Notes: generated by a model from the letters alone, not told the origin. A DNA stretch of 64,000 nt from Sepiola atlantica (GCA_963556195.1 OY744516.1:34833778-34897777), one strand, 5' to 3'. Shown: positions 43,980 to 55,545, numbered from the stretch's first letter. Program-made: numbers and translations.

Positions 43980-44085
43980 TCATTGGTTCTCGTTAGATCA
44001 CCAAAGTTAAACGACATCGAGCATGGCTAGTATCAGATGGGTGACCATTTGGGAATAACAGACGCTGTATGTCGGAGGATGGCGA
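43980..44085 (+). pseudogene. 5S rRNA-like sequence (pseudogene or SINE head)
   Basis: GGTTCTCGTTAGATCACCAA, AGTTAAACGACATCGAGCAT and GATGGGTGACCATTTGGGAA match the 5S order GGTTCTCGTCCGATCACCGAAGTTAAGC…GATGGGTGACCGCCTGGGAATACC. The internal promoter region (box A and box C positions) is recognisable. The first about 25 nt are diverged and the 3' end is degraded after GACGCTGTATGTCGG. It is single-copy here, so a retroposed pseudogene or a 5S-derived SINE (SINE3-like) head is more likely than a functional gene. Confidence 0.75.
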
Positions 44086-44774
44086 CATGTCCCTGCCAAA
44101 AAATACAGCCCTGAAAATGCCTTTAGTAAGTACTTCAGTATAACCTGATAATCCACAAGTGTTGCGATAACCATCATCCAAGAGAAAGTTCTGTTCTCAA
44201 TCATGTGGCGAAGCTCTCCAGAGAGCGTATGCAATTCGTTTGTTTCTTCTGATATGATTATTGTTTATTTTTTGTCTATTGTGTATCCTGATGTTTCCTA
44301 CGTACTTAAACTCAATGAATGGGTTATTTTTATGTTAATTTTTTTAAATTCGTGAACAGCTATGCATAATGAGACATAAGCAAACATGTTTAAAGTAGGG
44401 GAAACGCCTCGACAATCATATCGTATGTTTTAATCTTAGTAATTTGAAGAAAATGGTTAATGTCTACATTAATGAAATGATATGAAAGACTTACCTTGTG
44501 AATTAGGATGCTATTTTCAAATTCCAATTTGAACAAACAACGCGATTTCATTGGATAATCTACTGTTGATTATTATCCAATGAAAATTAATGCTAAATTT
44601 TAGGAAGTGTCTGTTGCTCAAAGATTTACGGTGATGTTTTTTCCTGTATTTAAATTTGATCATTGCAGATTTTTTGTCTATCATGTTTACTACGTATTTA
44701 AACCCAATTAACTAATTATTTTTGGGGTGAATTTTCTAATTTCTTAACAGCACAATGTGAACGTTTTATCTAAA
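44086..44774. other. Possible SINE body, then AT-rich DNA
   Basis: 44086-44235 could be the body following the 5S-like head. A segment with TTTTTTGTCTATTGTGTATC…CTACGTACTTAAACTCAAT (44269-44320) is repeated in diverged form at 44674-44712. Confidence 0.35.
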
Positions 44775-45030
44775 AAAATTTTTTTTATGGAAATCGCTCC
44801 AGACAAAGCATGAAGCCACTTGATGTAAGGAGCTAAAAAAGAAAAATACTACTTCAAGGTTAAAAACTAGACAATGATAAGTGTTAGATAGATTCCAACC
44901 CAGAACAGCAATTCTTCCCCCTTTGTAAGAAATATCTCTCATAGAATGTGAGGACTAAAGGAAAAAAATAAGAGAAGGGAGAGTTACGAGGTTGTAAAAA
45001 GTAAACCAAAGGTTCACTTTCTACTCTCCT
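44775..45030 (-). mobile_element. SINE-like repeat R2, copy 2
   Basis: Full length: the complement of GAGAGTAGAAAGTGAACCTT at its right end, then GGGGGAAGAATTGCTG, and GGAGCGATTTCCATAA with an A-rich tail at its left end. Confidence 0.75.
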
Positions 45031-45244
45031 CAAATAAGCAAGTATACGCAAAATGTGATGCGAATGTCCTTATGAGTCATTGTTTTTAGATGTAAACCTT
45101 TCTTTTCATTTTATTTTTGTTGTGCTTTAATTAATTTATGTTTAGCTGAAGTGGAAATATGTGATTGGCCTCACCCGAACATTACCGATTTCTAATACTG
45201 TGTATGTACATATTTATACTGACTATTTGTCATCTCTTATTTTC

Positions 45245-45480
45245 ATCGATATGAAGAGCAGAAAGTGGACCTTCAGTTTATTTTCGGCAGCCTAGTAACT
45301 CTTGCTTCCCTTTTGTCTTTTAGTCTTCACATTCCATGAGCGAGGTTTCTGACAAAGGGGGAAGAATTGCTGTGTTCTGGGTCGAAATCTATCTAACATT
45401 TATCGTTTGTTAGTTTTTGACCTTGAAATAGTATTTTTTTTTTTAGCACCCTACACAGGAGCAACTTCATGAACACCTTC
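45245..45480 (+). mobile_element. SINE-like repeat R2, copy 3
   Basis: GAAGAGCAGAAAGTGGACCT, AGTCTTCACATTCCATGAGC, GGGGGAAGAATTGCTGTGTT and TTTTTGACCTTGAAATAGTA in order; the 3' end is diverged. It faces copy 2 about 220 bp away in opposite orientation. Confidence 0.7.
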
Positions 45481-45484
45481 CTTA

Positions 45485-45497
45485 GATCTTAGCCTTG

Positions 45498-45535
<38 letters not shown>

Positions 45536-45540
45536 CCTTG

Positions 45541-45585
<45 letters not shown>
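45485..45585. repeat. Duplicated (GA)n microsatellite
   Basis: AGCCTTGATC followed by (AG)n occurs twice in a row (45489 and 45533), so the array was duplicated as a unit. Confidence 0.9.
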
Positions 45586-45805
45586 ACCATATTTGCTGGT
45601 TACTGTTGAAGGGATCAGGATGAAATCGTCCGCAATGTTCTTTTGTAGATGCCAAAACAGGGATGTCATTCAGTAGGGGGACTGCACAGTACATACATCA
45701 AGAAACTAACAGAGGACTCACAGTGCATCAATAACGATCAACTTGGTGAGATAGAGGATAGAGCGAGATGGTGCGAGAGAGTCAACAAGATCTGTGATAC
45801 TAGTA
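45586..45805 (+). pseudogene. Possible LINE ORF2 3'-end fragment
   Basis: A plus-strand reading contains LGEIEDRARWCERVNKICD, resembling the DRxxWxxxVxxI ending of LINE ORF2. Short and diverged. Confidence 0.3.
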
Positions 45806-47159
45806 CAATTATTTGATGTTGATAATAATGATGATGATGATGAATATACTGACATGTTTGAGGTTTATTTGATGAAATATTTAAGAGAACTTGATCTGTA
45901 TATTCATTTTATAAATTTTTCTAGATTTATTCTTGAGAGTTTATTCTTAAAATCATCTACATTAGAATTATTCTTAACCTGATTAGGATATTTCATCATC
46001 ATCATCATCATCATGTTTTGGTATTTAAGGTGCTGTGGGTGTCCTGGACCCCAGAGTGGGCAACACCAGACAATGTCTCACATCTGTTCTCCATGTGGTT
46101 CGATACCTAGGGTAGAAATTTTTTTCAAAATATATATGATTAGGTATCTAAAGCCAAAATTTTGTTTTTATCATATCTAAAAAACACTTTTAATGTGGCC
46201 ACATATCTTTACAAAACATAAAAAAGTGATACCAAAGTTATTTTGGTAGCACAATTGAGAGTTCAAATTTTGTTGGAAATTCGAAAATTTTCTGTCTTGT
46301 GCACTATTGGTCGAGAAGCTAATTTTTACAGTGCATAACTAAAAATGCAGGCTTTGAACAAGTGAAAATTCCTCACAAATGTAATTTCATATTGTGGTAA
46401 ATGGGAATTAATCATAATGGAAGCAATAATTATTAGATCAAACCAGTCTAAACATTGGACAAAATCCCATTACCTCTCGAAAACACATAAAAATAACATG
46501 GACGTGCAATTTTGACTGTTCATAGAAGATTCATTTCAACAGCTAACACATTGAATTTTCTTAATATGATCCGTAGCACAATAGAGATCAAGCTAGATTT
46601 TTCTTTTAATTGTAAATAAAACAAATCAGATTTGGACCATGTAAAAATTATCGGAAACACAATTTGATAATAGGTATAAAATTACATTCACTAAAGTTTT
46701 CCACTTTGATTTTTTTTGTGTGAAAGACAACTTAAAACCCTATATTAAGCCCACAATATTGATGAGTGGCCCCTTTTCTTTAAGATGGGACTATCTTTAT
46801 ATGCATAGAGACACATAATATCGTGCGTAGTAAATTGAAAAACATCAACATTAAAAAATAAATTTCCCGTCACTGAAAATAGTCACCTAACTTAAAGTAA
46901 CCTGTAAAGAAACTATTAAAGACAAAAGAGAAAGAATAGTACATTTATAAAGAGAAAAGAGAAAATGTTGTTTACATCCGAATCTTATTAAAATAACCGC
47001 AAAATAAATGATTTATCACAAGTTAAAATTGAAAGGAATTTCACTAGATTTACCCATTTTCACACACTAAACTGGCTGGTTTGTGATACCTAATAAGATT
47101 CTATTGAGAAAGGCATAAATCTGCAATTTCTCTTCATCTTTGTGTGAAATAGCAACTTG
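45806..47159. other. Unannotated AT-rich interval
   Basis: Two short trinucleotide runs (GATGAT near 45828-45843 and CATCAT near 45994-46013). No ORF, RNA or known repeat recognised over about 1.3 kb. Confidence 0.45.
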
Positions 47160-47360
47160 TGTTCAATCAGAATTCCTGGACCTTGGAATGGTCTTCCAAG
47201 AGATCTAGTAAATAAATGCACCAATGACGCAGCAATTCAAGGCAAAATTAGATAAGTGCTGGACTACTGTACCCTCTTCTATGTAACTTTCTATCATCCC
47301 TTCCCTACATGGATACAGAAGCATGCTTGTTTTATTTTTTTGCCAAACTTATTGAATTGT
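47160..47360 (+). pseudogene. L2-like LINE ORF2 terminus
   Basis: Shifted frames read ACG-poor remnants of the form IPGPWNGLPRDLVNKC, NDAAIQGKIR and VLDYC, similar to the R.(V)xxWNxLPxxVVxAxSVNxFKxxLDxxL ending of L2/CR1-type ORF2. One of two such ends in the window (see 53995). Confidence 0.45.
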
Positions 47361-47934
47361 AAAAAATAAAAATTGAATAATCATTTACAATGAAACGTTT
47401 ACAATAGATCCATTAAATAAAATAAAAAGAGCTGATTTGTTGTAAAATCGATACGCGAAACCAAACCAATCGATCTAGCTGAAGTACCTGTTCATGTTGG
47501 GTGTAAGATTCTTTTAATAATGTTAAAAATTGAATAGCTTACATTTCTTTATACATAGTTTTTACTAATAGAAATGAAAAATTGAAAGCAAAAGAAATAT
47601 TTTTGTTATTGTTTTTGTTATAGCCATTCATAAAATTTGTCCAGAATCTATTACAATAATATCCGTTGCATATATCTTTATATATTTACTGGCAGGAAGA
47701 CTCAGCTTTGTTTGAGATCAAATGAGGAACCCTATGTCCTTTTGCATTCAACTCATAGCACCATACCATTTTTTTTTGCCTGAACGTTGACGACGTGAAG
47801 TCACAGAAACATGGTGCGTCATCTATAGAGTACCATTTATTTATATATGAAGGCAATTCGAAGTAATAACATCAAAATATGTTACGATTAAAGTTGTAAA
47901 AGCAGTCCGACAGGTGCTTTGTTTCGGGATGATG
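47361..47934. other. Unannotated AT-rich interval
   Basis: Nothing recognised. Confidence 0.4.
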
Positions 47935-48150
47935 TATTGTTCTGTTCAGTACTACATAGGAGGTCTACCCGACCAGGCTTTACCTTCTCTTCGAAAAGGG
48001 GTTAGTTTATTACTAATTGCCTACCGGGAACGCCCATGGGGCTGCTCAGGCATTTTTGTAGGCCAAAGTGTGCTTAACCTTGTGCGCTGACTACTAAAAA
48101 ACACACTTTACCTTGTGTCTAATCTCCTGGCAAAGAGGTAAATGATATGT
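47935..48150 (+). mobile_element. U2-related SINE, body type A, diverged
   Basis: TGTTCTGTTCAGTACTACAT near its start may be a damaged head. GGAGGTCTACCCGACCAGGC, GGGGTTAGTTTATTACT, CTACCGGGAACGCC and ACCTTGTGTCTAATCTCCTG follow the type A order. Confidence 0.6.
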
Positions 48151-48167
48151 TACAATTATTGGTAAAA

Positions 48168-48657
48168 AAAAAATCTGGGAATCTTTTACAATGATCAGCA
48201 GAGTCGCGAACGGGGTCCAAAAAAAGAACGAGAAAGGGTTTAAAAACATAAATTTGCAACAAGTAAAGTTGACCTACGACGAGAATAGATATTTTTCTAC
48301 TTACCTATGTAATTTGTTTATATTTTTAGGTAGTATAAATGGCTTTTTATTAGATGTTAAAAAAAAAATTCTTGTTTTTTTTTTAACATCGAATTTGGCA
48401 AAGAAGAAAATGGCCGCCCGGCCTCTATATTATTACGTAAATCGGCCATCTTGATTTGTACGATGATCGTGTGTCGAATACTTAAATTTCTAATAAATAG
48501 CAATTGAAACGGGTTAAAAATCTTTTTAATAGTTGAAAAAGACACAGGTAAGTTTGAAAATAACTTTTATCGCCTACAGTTACTTTTATTTGTTGAATAT
48601 TTGTTTTTTGAGCGTTTTTACTCTGCTGATCATTGTAAAAGATTCCCAAAAATCTGT
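48168..48657. mobile_element. Fold-back MITE, about 490 bp
   Basis: GAATCTTTTACAATGATCAG at 48180-48199 is exactly inverted at 48625-48644, and the mirror continues inward through AAGTAAAGTTGACCTACGAC versus GTCGCCTACAGTTACTTTTA-type sequence for about 130 bp with mismatches. The loop carries T-runs and GGCCGCCCGGCC. Minus and plus frames here are not coding. Confidence 0.75.
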
Positions 48658-48724
48658 TTTGATTTTTGACATAATACACAAATCTATAAAAAAATGAGTC
48701 AACTGTTTATTTTTTATTTATTCA

Positions 48725-48930
48725 TTTTGCTAGTGGATCACCCTTTATCAAGGTTAAAGGTCATTCGAGGACAAGGGTTGATGAGATGGAATAAGTATTT
48801 AAGAGATGAAGAACATTATAAGAGGATTGGAAAACATTGATGAGATGGACTAAGCTCGAATTACGAGTGGCGACGGTTTATAACAGGAATCTGTTGACAT
48901 TGAATTTGAGGACAACCATATTTTTTATTA
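48725..48930 (-). pseudogene. LINE-J 3' tail fragment
   Basis: GGATCACCCTTTATCAAGG and GAGGACAAGGGTTGATGAG are the complement of the LINE-J 3' tail at 50430-50490. TTGACATTGAATTTGAGGAC matches the complement of the FKSNVNKF coding segment. Confidence 0.6.
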
Positions 48931-49429
48931 AAAAAATGAACAGTCATTTATTGTAATTAATTTTATAAAGAGATTCTTAACATGCTGAGATTCAATTGGA
49001 ATTGGTTTTGCAAGTTTTGTTCTCTTTTACATTTTTACAGTTGCAAAGAGATAAATAATCAAATACTGATTCTTTGTAAAGAATTTTTAAGTTGAAAATT
49101 AAGATTAAGAGAAACAACAAACCATTCACTGATATTTTTTATGATAAAAATCTTGATTTCATTTACATTTCTACTTATTTCAACAAATTGTCTTTCCTAA
49201 AAGTTTTAACCATTTTTCATCTCAATTTTTTAAAGTTTACATTACAGAACTTGAGTTAAATGAAATATAAATACATGAAAAAGGGAATTTTTCCCCCAAA
49301 ATATTGTGATATACAGGCTTCAGTGAACAATATGAAAACTAAAAACAAGTAATATTGAAAAATAATAATAGTAAATTACTTTTAAAAAGAAGTTAAAAAA
49401 ACAAAACTTTTTCTCTCCGATAGATTTAT
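48931..49429. other. Unannotated AT-rich interval
   Basis: Nothing recognised. Confidence 0.4.
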
Positions 49430-50495
49430 AAACGTAATTGTTGATGGGCAGCAGTCTGAAGAACATAGTATCAATGGCAGCGTGTCTCTAGAATCCATTC
49501 TGATCCCAAACCTCTTCCTGGTATTCATCAATGATCTCCCAAATCACATTCTAAGATCATTCGTTGACATTTATGCAGATGACACAACCATCTATGGCAG
49601 CACTTCGAAGAGCATTAATGATAAAAATCTTTCTCATTCTATTTCTTTCAACCTGGAGAATGTGGTGCAATGGGGGAAAGTGGCTGGTTACTTTGAATAC
49701 GTCTAAAACCAAGCTTCTCTCTTTTCACCACCAACACTCTGATCCTCACTTTGCTCTAATTGAAATGAATGGTTCTCTCCTTGAGGATGCCCCTTGTTTT
49801 AATAAGCTTCTAGGATTGACTTTCACTCCAGACCTAAAATGGAAGACCTACATTAAATATGTTGCTAAGGTCACTGGAAAAATGGTTGGATCATTCTACT
49901 GCTTCAAAAAGTATCTCCTTTACCTGCAGAGAGGCAAATATTTTCCAAGATGAGGAGGTACTGTTGCTACATTTGAGGAAGTGCCACTCGGAGCACGCTT
50001 TCCTGTCATGGCAGAGTACAAAATCGACTTCAAAATCTAGTGAAAGATGTCTACTTCACAGAAGAAACGTTGCTAGTCTTTCTCTACTCTATAATTAATT
50101 TCATGGTAGGTGCTCGACTGAGCTCCAATCCTCCCCCTCCCCGTAAAACAGTCACAGTCAAAAACTTGTCTAGTTACAACCACTGTAAATAATTTTCCTT
50201 TCTTCCTCCGTGTACCTGGAGCTAAATTGAACTTCATGAGCAAAGTTTATTTCCAAGAACTACCCGTCTGTGGAACACAATACCACGGGGCTGTATCCCA
50301 GCTGACCCCAACATGGTCGTTTTCAAGTCCAATGTTAATAAATTCTTGTCGAGCCACTCTTAAATAATCAAATATTGCTCAGTTTCAACCATCATCTCCA
50401 ATCTTCAAAGTGTTTGTTTCACTGTCCACCTGACAAACTCATTAAGCCTTATCCTCGAGTAGCATTTGGGCCTTGATAAGTGATGACTTGTTTCT
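49430..50495 (+). pseudogene. LINE-J (Jockey/CR1-like) RT, largest copy
   Basis: Frames give LESILIPNLFLVFINDLPNH, VDIYADDTTIYGSTSKSIND (the RT catalytic YADD), KTKLLSFHHQHSDPHFALIE, LGLTFTPDLKWKTYIKYVAK and, near the end, FPRTTRLWNTIPRGCIPADP with a shifted FKSNVNKFLSSHS. This spans RT palm through thumb to the ORF2 end and 3' tail (TTATCCTCGAGTAGC, TTGATAAGTGATGACTTG). Shifts near 49700 and 49900 and stops break it. It is 5'-truncated inside RT, the usual fate of LINE copies. Confidence 0.85.
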
Positions 50496-51389
50496 ACAAA
50501 AGAAAACAAATTTCTTTTCATCTTATTTTTAGTACTCCATTTAATAACTCGACATATTTCTGCCTTGTTAATAGCCTTTTATAAATGGTCGACAAATATC
50601 AGAATATTTCGAAACTAATATATCCATATATATATATATATTAGTGATGAAAAAACAGAAAATTAGCGAAGGGCCTTTTTTATTGTATTGGACTGTCCAA
50701 GTTTATCGCTTCATTATTTACCTATTTTTCAATCACATGTCTTCACCACCAATTATGATCATAGATTGTTTTAACAAATCATATAATGTCTTCAAACTCT
50801 ATATTGTACCTTTTTATAATTCTGTTTAGTTTCCAACTGAAGCCACACTGTTTTCATTCCCATCTCTAAGATATAGAAATGTAGTTTTTTTCCTGCAATT
50901 GTCAAAGCATTTTCGGATCTATCTTTCAAGATTTTTGTTTCATTTATCCATTCATCTGTTGAGGAATATAATCATGTTCATGTTTGAAAATTATTTTTCT
51001 CAACTAATCAAACACCTGAAATGGTGTCATTACCTTTTCATTATAGGATCGTGTCAGGCTTGCTTTTGCTGCTAATCTCTTTATAGTACCACCATAGTCT
51101 TGTACTTTCTTTCGTGTGTGTTGATGTCACTCCCTATCCTTGTCTGGAGCCTCGGCTCTTGCGTCGTCCATAGTATCACAATAGTACCACCTAACCTATC
51201 GTATGGTTCTTTATAATGAGAAATAGTGAAAAGCTTGACATCAATAGTCAAGTCGGGTCTAAGATTGTACCAATTTATAAAGTTTTTATATAATTCTTAT
51301 AATGTGAAGCAGCACTATTAGAGAAATAGATCAGTGTTTGAATATGAAAATCAAGGGAGTCTATAAGCATTTCTATCACTTTTATTTGG
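50496..51389. other. Unannotated AT-rich interval
   Basis: (TA)n at 50624-50641. Paired phrases ATAGTACCACCATAGTC and ATAGTACCACCTAACC lie about 100 bp apart (51084 and 51183). No gene. Confidence 0.4.
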
Positions 51390-51950
51390 AACAAATCAAT
51401 GTCATGGTGAGACAATCCATTACTAATGGAGATTTGGTATCTGCCTGTCTGTCTGAATCCAAAACTATACTATTACTTCTATTAAAGTGTACTATCTTTT
51501 AATGCTCAATTCGGTTAACTATATTATTTCAGACTAATGTACTATTTTTCAATTCTCAATTCGGGGGGGGGGGGTAGTGTAGTGTCTGTTCTCTTGTCGT
51601 GATACCATTCTCCCATGCATTACCTCCTCCTTTTTGTTTGGGAGGAGGTAGTGTAGTATCGATTCTGTTGTCACGATACCTTGTTCCCGGATATTAACTC
51701 CTCCTTTTTTTTTGGGGGGGGATAAGGAGGGTAGTGTAGTATCTGTTCTGTTGTCATGCGACCATCTTTTCAGGCACTACTTCTTCTTTTGGAGGTTGGG
51801 TGTGTAGTATATGTTAGTATTTTATTTATACTAGCAAAAATATGTGACACGATATCTGGCATATATCTGTTAATGCTCAGTTTACTTTACTATATTATTT
51901 CTAATGTACTATCTTGCAATGATCGATTCATGAGGAGGGTAGTGTAAAAG
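51390..51950 (+). repeat. Repeat with three to four tandem U2-like core units
   Basis: Units of about 75-85 bp each contain GTAGTGTAGTNTCTGTTCT-type cores (about 51573, 51648, 51733, and a weaker GTGTAGTATATGTTAG near 51802), followed by TTGTCATGATACC-like and GCATTACCTCCTCCTTTT-like sequence. The core equals U2 AGTGTAGTATCTGTTCT. A G13-type run precedes the first unit. The upstream flank matches the locus at 31920-32080 inverted. Confidence 0.75.
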
Positions 51951-52075
51951 ATATGCAACCGGAGGGAGCATATTTTTGCTTGTCTGCTATAATTACAAAA
52001 TTAATATGCGTCAGCTCTTCGTCATTTCTATAATAACAAATAGATGGAATGTTGGAACTTATATATGCAGGAGAG

Positions 52076-52320
52076 TAGAAAGTGAACCTTGGGTTTACTT
52101 TCGGCAGCATTGTAACTCTCACTTCCCTTATTTTGTCCTTTAGTTCTCACATTCCATGCGTTTCTGACAAAGGGGGAAGAATTGCTGTTTTCTGGGCCGG
52201 AATCTATCCATACGACACTTATCTTTGGCTAGATTTTGACTTTTAAGTAGTATTGTTTTTTTAGCTCCTTACATCAGGTGGCTTCATGCCTTGTCTGAAG
52301 CAATTTCCATAAAAAAAATG
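52076..52320 (+). mobile_element. SINE-like repeat R2, copy 4 (full length)
   Basis: From GAGAGTAGAAAGTGAACCTT through TTACTTTCGGCAGCA, AAAGGGGGAAGAATTGCTG and GGCTTCATGCCTTGTCTGA to CAATTTCCATAAAAAAAAT. About 245 bp with an A-tail. No clear A and B boxes, so the promoter type is unknown. Confidence 0.8.
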
Positions 52321-52700
52321 GGGTCTACAAATGATAAAATAGCTCCCAGGATGTCTGCAAGCAAAATAAGGTTGTGAATCTTTGAGCTAAATGATGCATT
52401 ATGGTGAATTGGTTGTCATCAGTTAAATGATGCTGTTCTTCTAATTCTGTTGGGACACAAAGATGAGCCACTACAACCATCGGTTTCATATTTTGATGTA
52501 GTCCAAATGCAAGCACAGTGTATTCCAACGCCACCTGTTACAACACATTCTTTTGGTCTGAGCTCACTCAAATTTGAAAAACTAATTTTGTTTGCGTTCT
52601 TTTGATTTGAATAATTGCTTCGGGTTACAGAGTACAAGATATTTTCATAGCTGAATTCTCAGATCGAAATTGTTAATTGTATATATAAAAATACTTGAAA
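52321..52700. other. Unannotated interval
   Basis: Two overlapping minus-strand frames (52325-52637) contain no recognised motif. Possibly unclassified repeat. Confidence 0.3.
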
Positions 52701-53320
52701 GAATACCCATTTCAGAGCAGGTAAAATTAATTCCCCGAACAGAATAATTTATTGCACCACTTTTATATCCCCTTTTATTAAAATCAAGATATAATGCTAC
52801 TAAACCTTATGTCTAGAATCCTTATTTCAATTTTGATCAAAATCAATAACATGATTTTGATTTTATTAATGTTTAAAAATTAAGGCTTAAACTTAATGGG
52901 TCTTAAGAATAAATTGAAATTACGGGGAATTTTGCTTAATGGGTGCCTAATGGCTATTGATCGAATTTAATGTAAATCTGAAATACTTGAATTTTCAAAT
53001 GGGAGATTTTGCCCATATTATATCCCTAAAACCTATTTAAAATACTCCAAAGAAACTGAAATTTGGGGAATTAATTGATGTCTAATGCCTAGTCTTAAAA
53101 TTTGACAAAAAATCAGACTATCTGAATTTTCACGAGGGATTTCCACCCCTCTTTGTCCCCCTCCCATCCTTAATTAAACTAAATATGTTCCACATTATCA
53201 ACCTTTACACCTAACAGCTGCATTCCAAAATTCATAATGATCGGTTAATTAGTATAGGAGTGAATCCTGGACATGCAACTATATAAACATATGGACATAC
53301 CTAACTTTATAGAAATAGAG
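52701..53320 (+). repeat. R1 repeat, copy 3
   Basis: AATACCCATTTCAGAGCAGG, CCTTATGTCTAGAATCCTTA, AATTTGGGGAATTAATTGAT, CATAATGATCGGTTAATTAG and CATACCTAACTTTATAG in the standard order. Noncoding. Confidence 0.8.
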
Positions 53321-53994
53321 ATTTTAAAAAAGCCTAAAAAATAGAATGTCAAAAGTCAACCAAAATTTGACCACTGCCATCAGTTATAAAATCTGAACAT
53401 GATTTCAAAATATTTTTTAAATAATTATTTTCATTATATTACGTTTTAATATCAAAATCTATTTCTGTTTTTTTATAAATGAACATGTAAAAAGAAATAC
53501 TAAAATGACGGTTTCTTTCTGCTGAATTGATCAAAACTTAACCAAAAATAATATAAGTTTTGTTGATTGTATCATCATGGTTCGAATGTGAATATTAATC
53601 AGCATTAAAAGATATTTCTAAAGGTATACAGCTTGACTGCAATGGGGGATATGAAAATGGTGGCAGGTACCAAATACCACCATTTTGAATTTAGCTCAAT
53701 TCAGTAAAACCCTTGTAGTTCATGCTCCAATCAAAAGTTCACATGTACAAAACCTGCTATTAGTCAGACAAATTATTTGTGAAATTAAAAAAAAAATTGA
53801 AGATACCCTTTTTGAGAGAAGAAAGATCAAAGGTCATGGTGATAGTTTTTTTTATTTGACCTCTAATCAAAACAATACATAGATCACATTTAAGATATAT
53901 TCAAATACTTTACAATGGAATGTAAATGAGCTTTGTGTATAAAAAGTTACTATTGACAGTAAATATATGTTACTAAAACTTACCGCACTTGTAC
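53321..53994. other. Unannotated AT-rich interval
   Basis: Phrases such as GTCAACCAAAATTTGACCA suggest diverged repeat, but nothing was matched within the window. Confidence 0.35.
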
Positions 53995-54300
53995 CCTCCC
54001 CAACGAAAATACCCGTAACCCACCAGACTAGCAGCAAAATCCTACCCCTTCACTCGAAATGCCAGAAGATTTTCGACTCTGATAGCTTCTTTTCTTGAAC
54101 CGTTTGCCTTTGGAATTGCCTTCCCGCTTCCTGATCCCTGACTGTACCAACATGCAGAAATTTAAATGTAATGTGAACAAATATCTTGCAGCACAACTCA
54201 CCACCTAGGTTGTCCCACTATAAATCTGGCTCCTATCACAGTAGATCCTTATGTTTTAGTGGTAATATGCCTTGTTTAGAGTGAACAAAAGTAAAAATAA
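53995..54300 (+). pseudogene. L2-like LINE ORF2 terminus
   Basis: Shifted frames read KSYPFTRNARRFSTLIASFL and EPFAFGIAFPLPDP, a damaged version of the RxxRxxxxxxSFxPxxxxLWNxLP block. The NxxKxNVNKYL-like end follows in another frame (KFKCNVNKYLAAQLTT). Many stops. Confidence 0.45.
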
Positions 54301-55476
54301 AAATTTGATTTGAAAATTCACATTTTTAACAAAGGTCAGAGGGTCAAACTTTTGAAATTTTTTGATGTAGATATGTATAATAGGTGCCATTCAAACTTTT
54401 CAGTGACATTTGTAAGTGTATCAAATTTGAAAAAATTTGGTCACGGTCTGACTCTTGTTGATTTGACATAGAATGACTCATAAATTTAATTGTGTAAGCT
54501 TTATTTTCATGCAGTTTTCACTGTAGCAGTGTTGCATCGTGTAAATAACCAAGCATGAGGTCCGATGCACACACGTTTCTTCTGTGTAGTTGGCTGCTGT
54601 AATCTTTTACATCGAGACAACTGAGTTGTCAGATGTTAACTTGTTTCTTCCGTATCGCCCTCATTCAACTGTGTGTGGTTGCAAACACGAGGCATCCACA
54701 TTTAGTAGTCCCGGTATCAAATCAGAGCCACTACATAAACTCACATAAGTTCTTTTATCTGGTTGCTATTTTCAATCGGGAACGCACATGCGTGAATCTG
54801 CACAATAATCTTATCTAGAAGACAACAATACTCGTTTTATGGTTCACAGCTTTATTGATTTTATATCTCCCTGGCCAGTTTCTTTCAAACCATACTTGTC
54901 AATCAGCCATCATTAAAGTATACAAATTTTCTCCCCCCTCCCCTCAAGCTGGTTTTTGGGAGGGGGAAGGAATCAACATAAACCCTAGATTAATAAGTCC
55001 ATGTCAGATGCGATTACAGAACCAAAAGATGCAGAATGCTCTCTCATTCTTTCTCACTTTTAAGAGAGCAATTTACTATGTCAGTTCCACTGAGAGCCGT
55101 TTCCACCACTCTCACTAAACAGTAGTATGGTTTATTTCCATTAAGGTATTTGAGAGCTGGATCTTTTGCATAATTTAAAAGGGTCCTTTAAGGGTGCATG
55201 ACCCAATTGTTTCCCCCTCTTATTTTAATGAGCTTTAAACCATAAATAAGACGGACAATTATTTTGATTCGAAAGATTTCAACAAATTTACCTCATTAAA
55301 GACCACTTATTTAGAGTTTATACTCTACAAAATTAACATGTTTCTATGCTAAAAGCTATATCTTTATATATTTTTAACTATATTATATATTTTAATGTTT
55401 TGAAGTGTTTGGTGGGTTAGGATTAGGGGTCTAATCTTTTGCATTTATTTTTTACGTTCTAAGTGTGTCTTATTAT
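54301..55476. other. Unannotated interval
   Basis: Short frames at 54633-55118 carry no recognisable domain. TCCCCCCTCCCCTCAAGCTG…GGGAGGGGGAAGG near 54931-54970 is a small GC-rich hairpin. Confidence 0.35.
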
Positions 55477-55545
55477 TATAATACTAGTCAAAATACCCAT
55501 CCCTGGATGGGTCATCCAGGGATGGGTATTTTGACTAGTATTATA
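55477..55545. repeat. Perfect 33-bp palindrome with 3-nt loop
   Basis: The arms 55477-55509 and 55513-55545 are exact complements around GGT. Each arm contains AATACCCATCCCTGGATG or its complement, the sequence type found at the 5' end of R1 (AATACCCAT…GATGGGTAAA), so this looks like two R1 starts joined head to head. It is followed by (TA)n. Confidence 0.9.
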
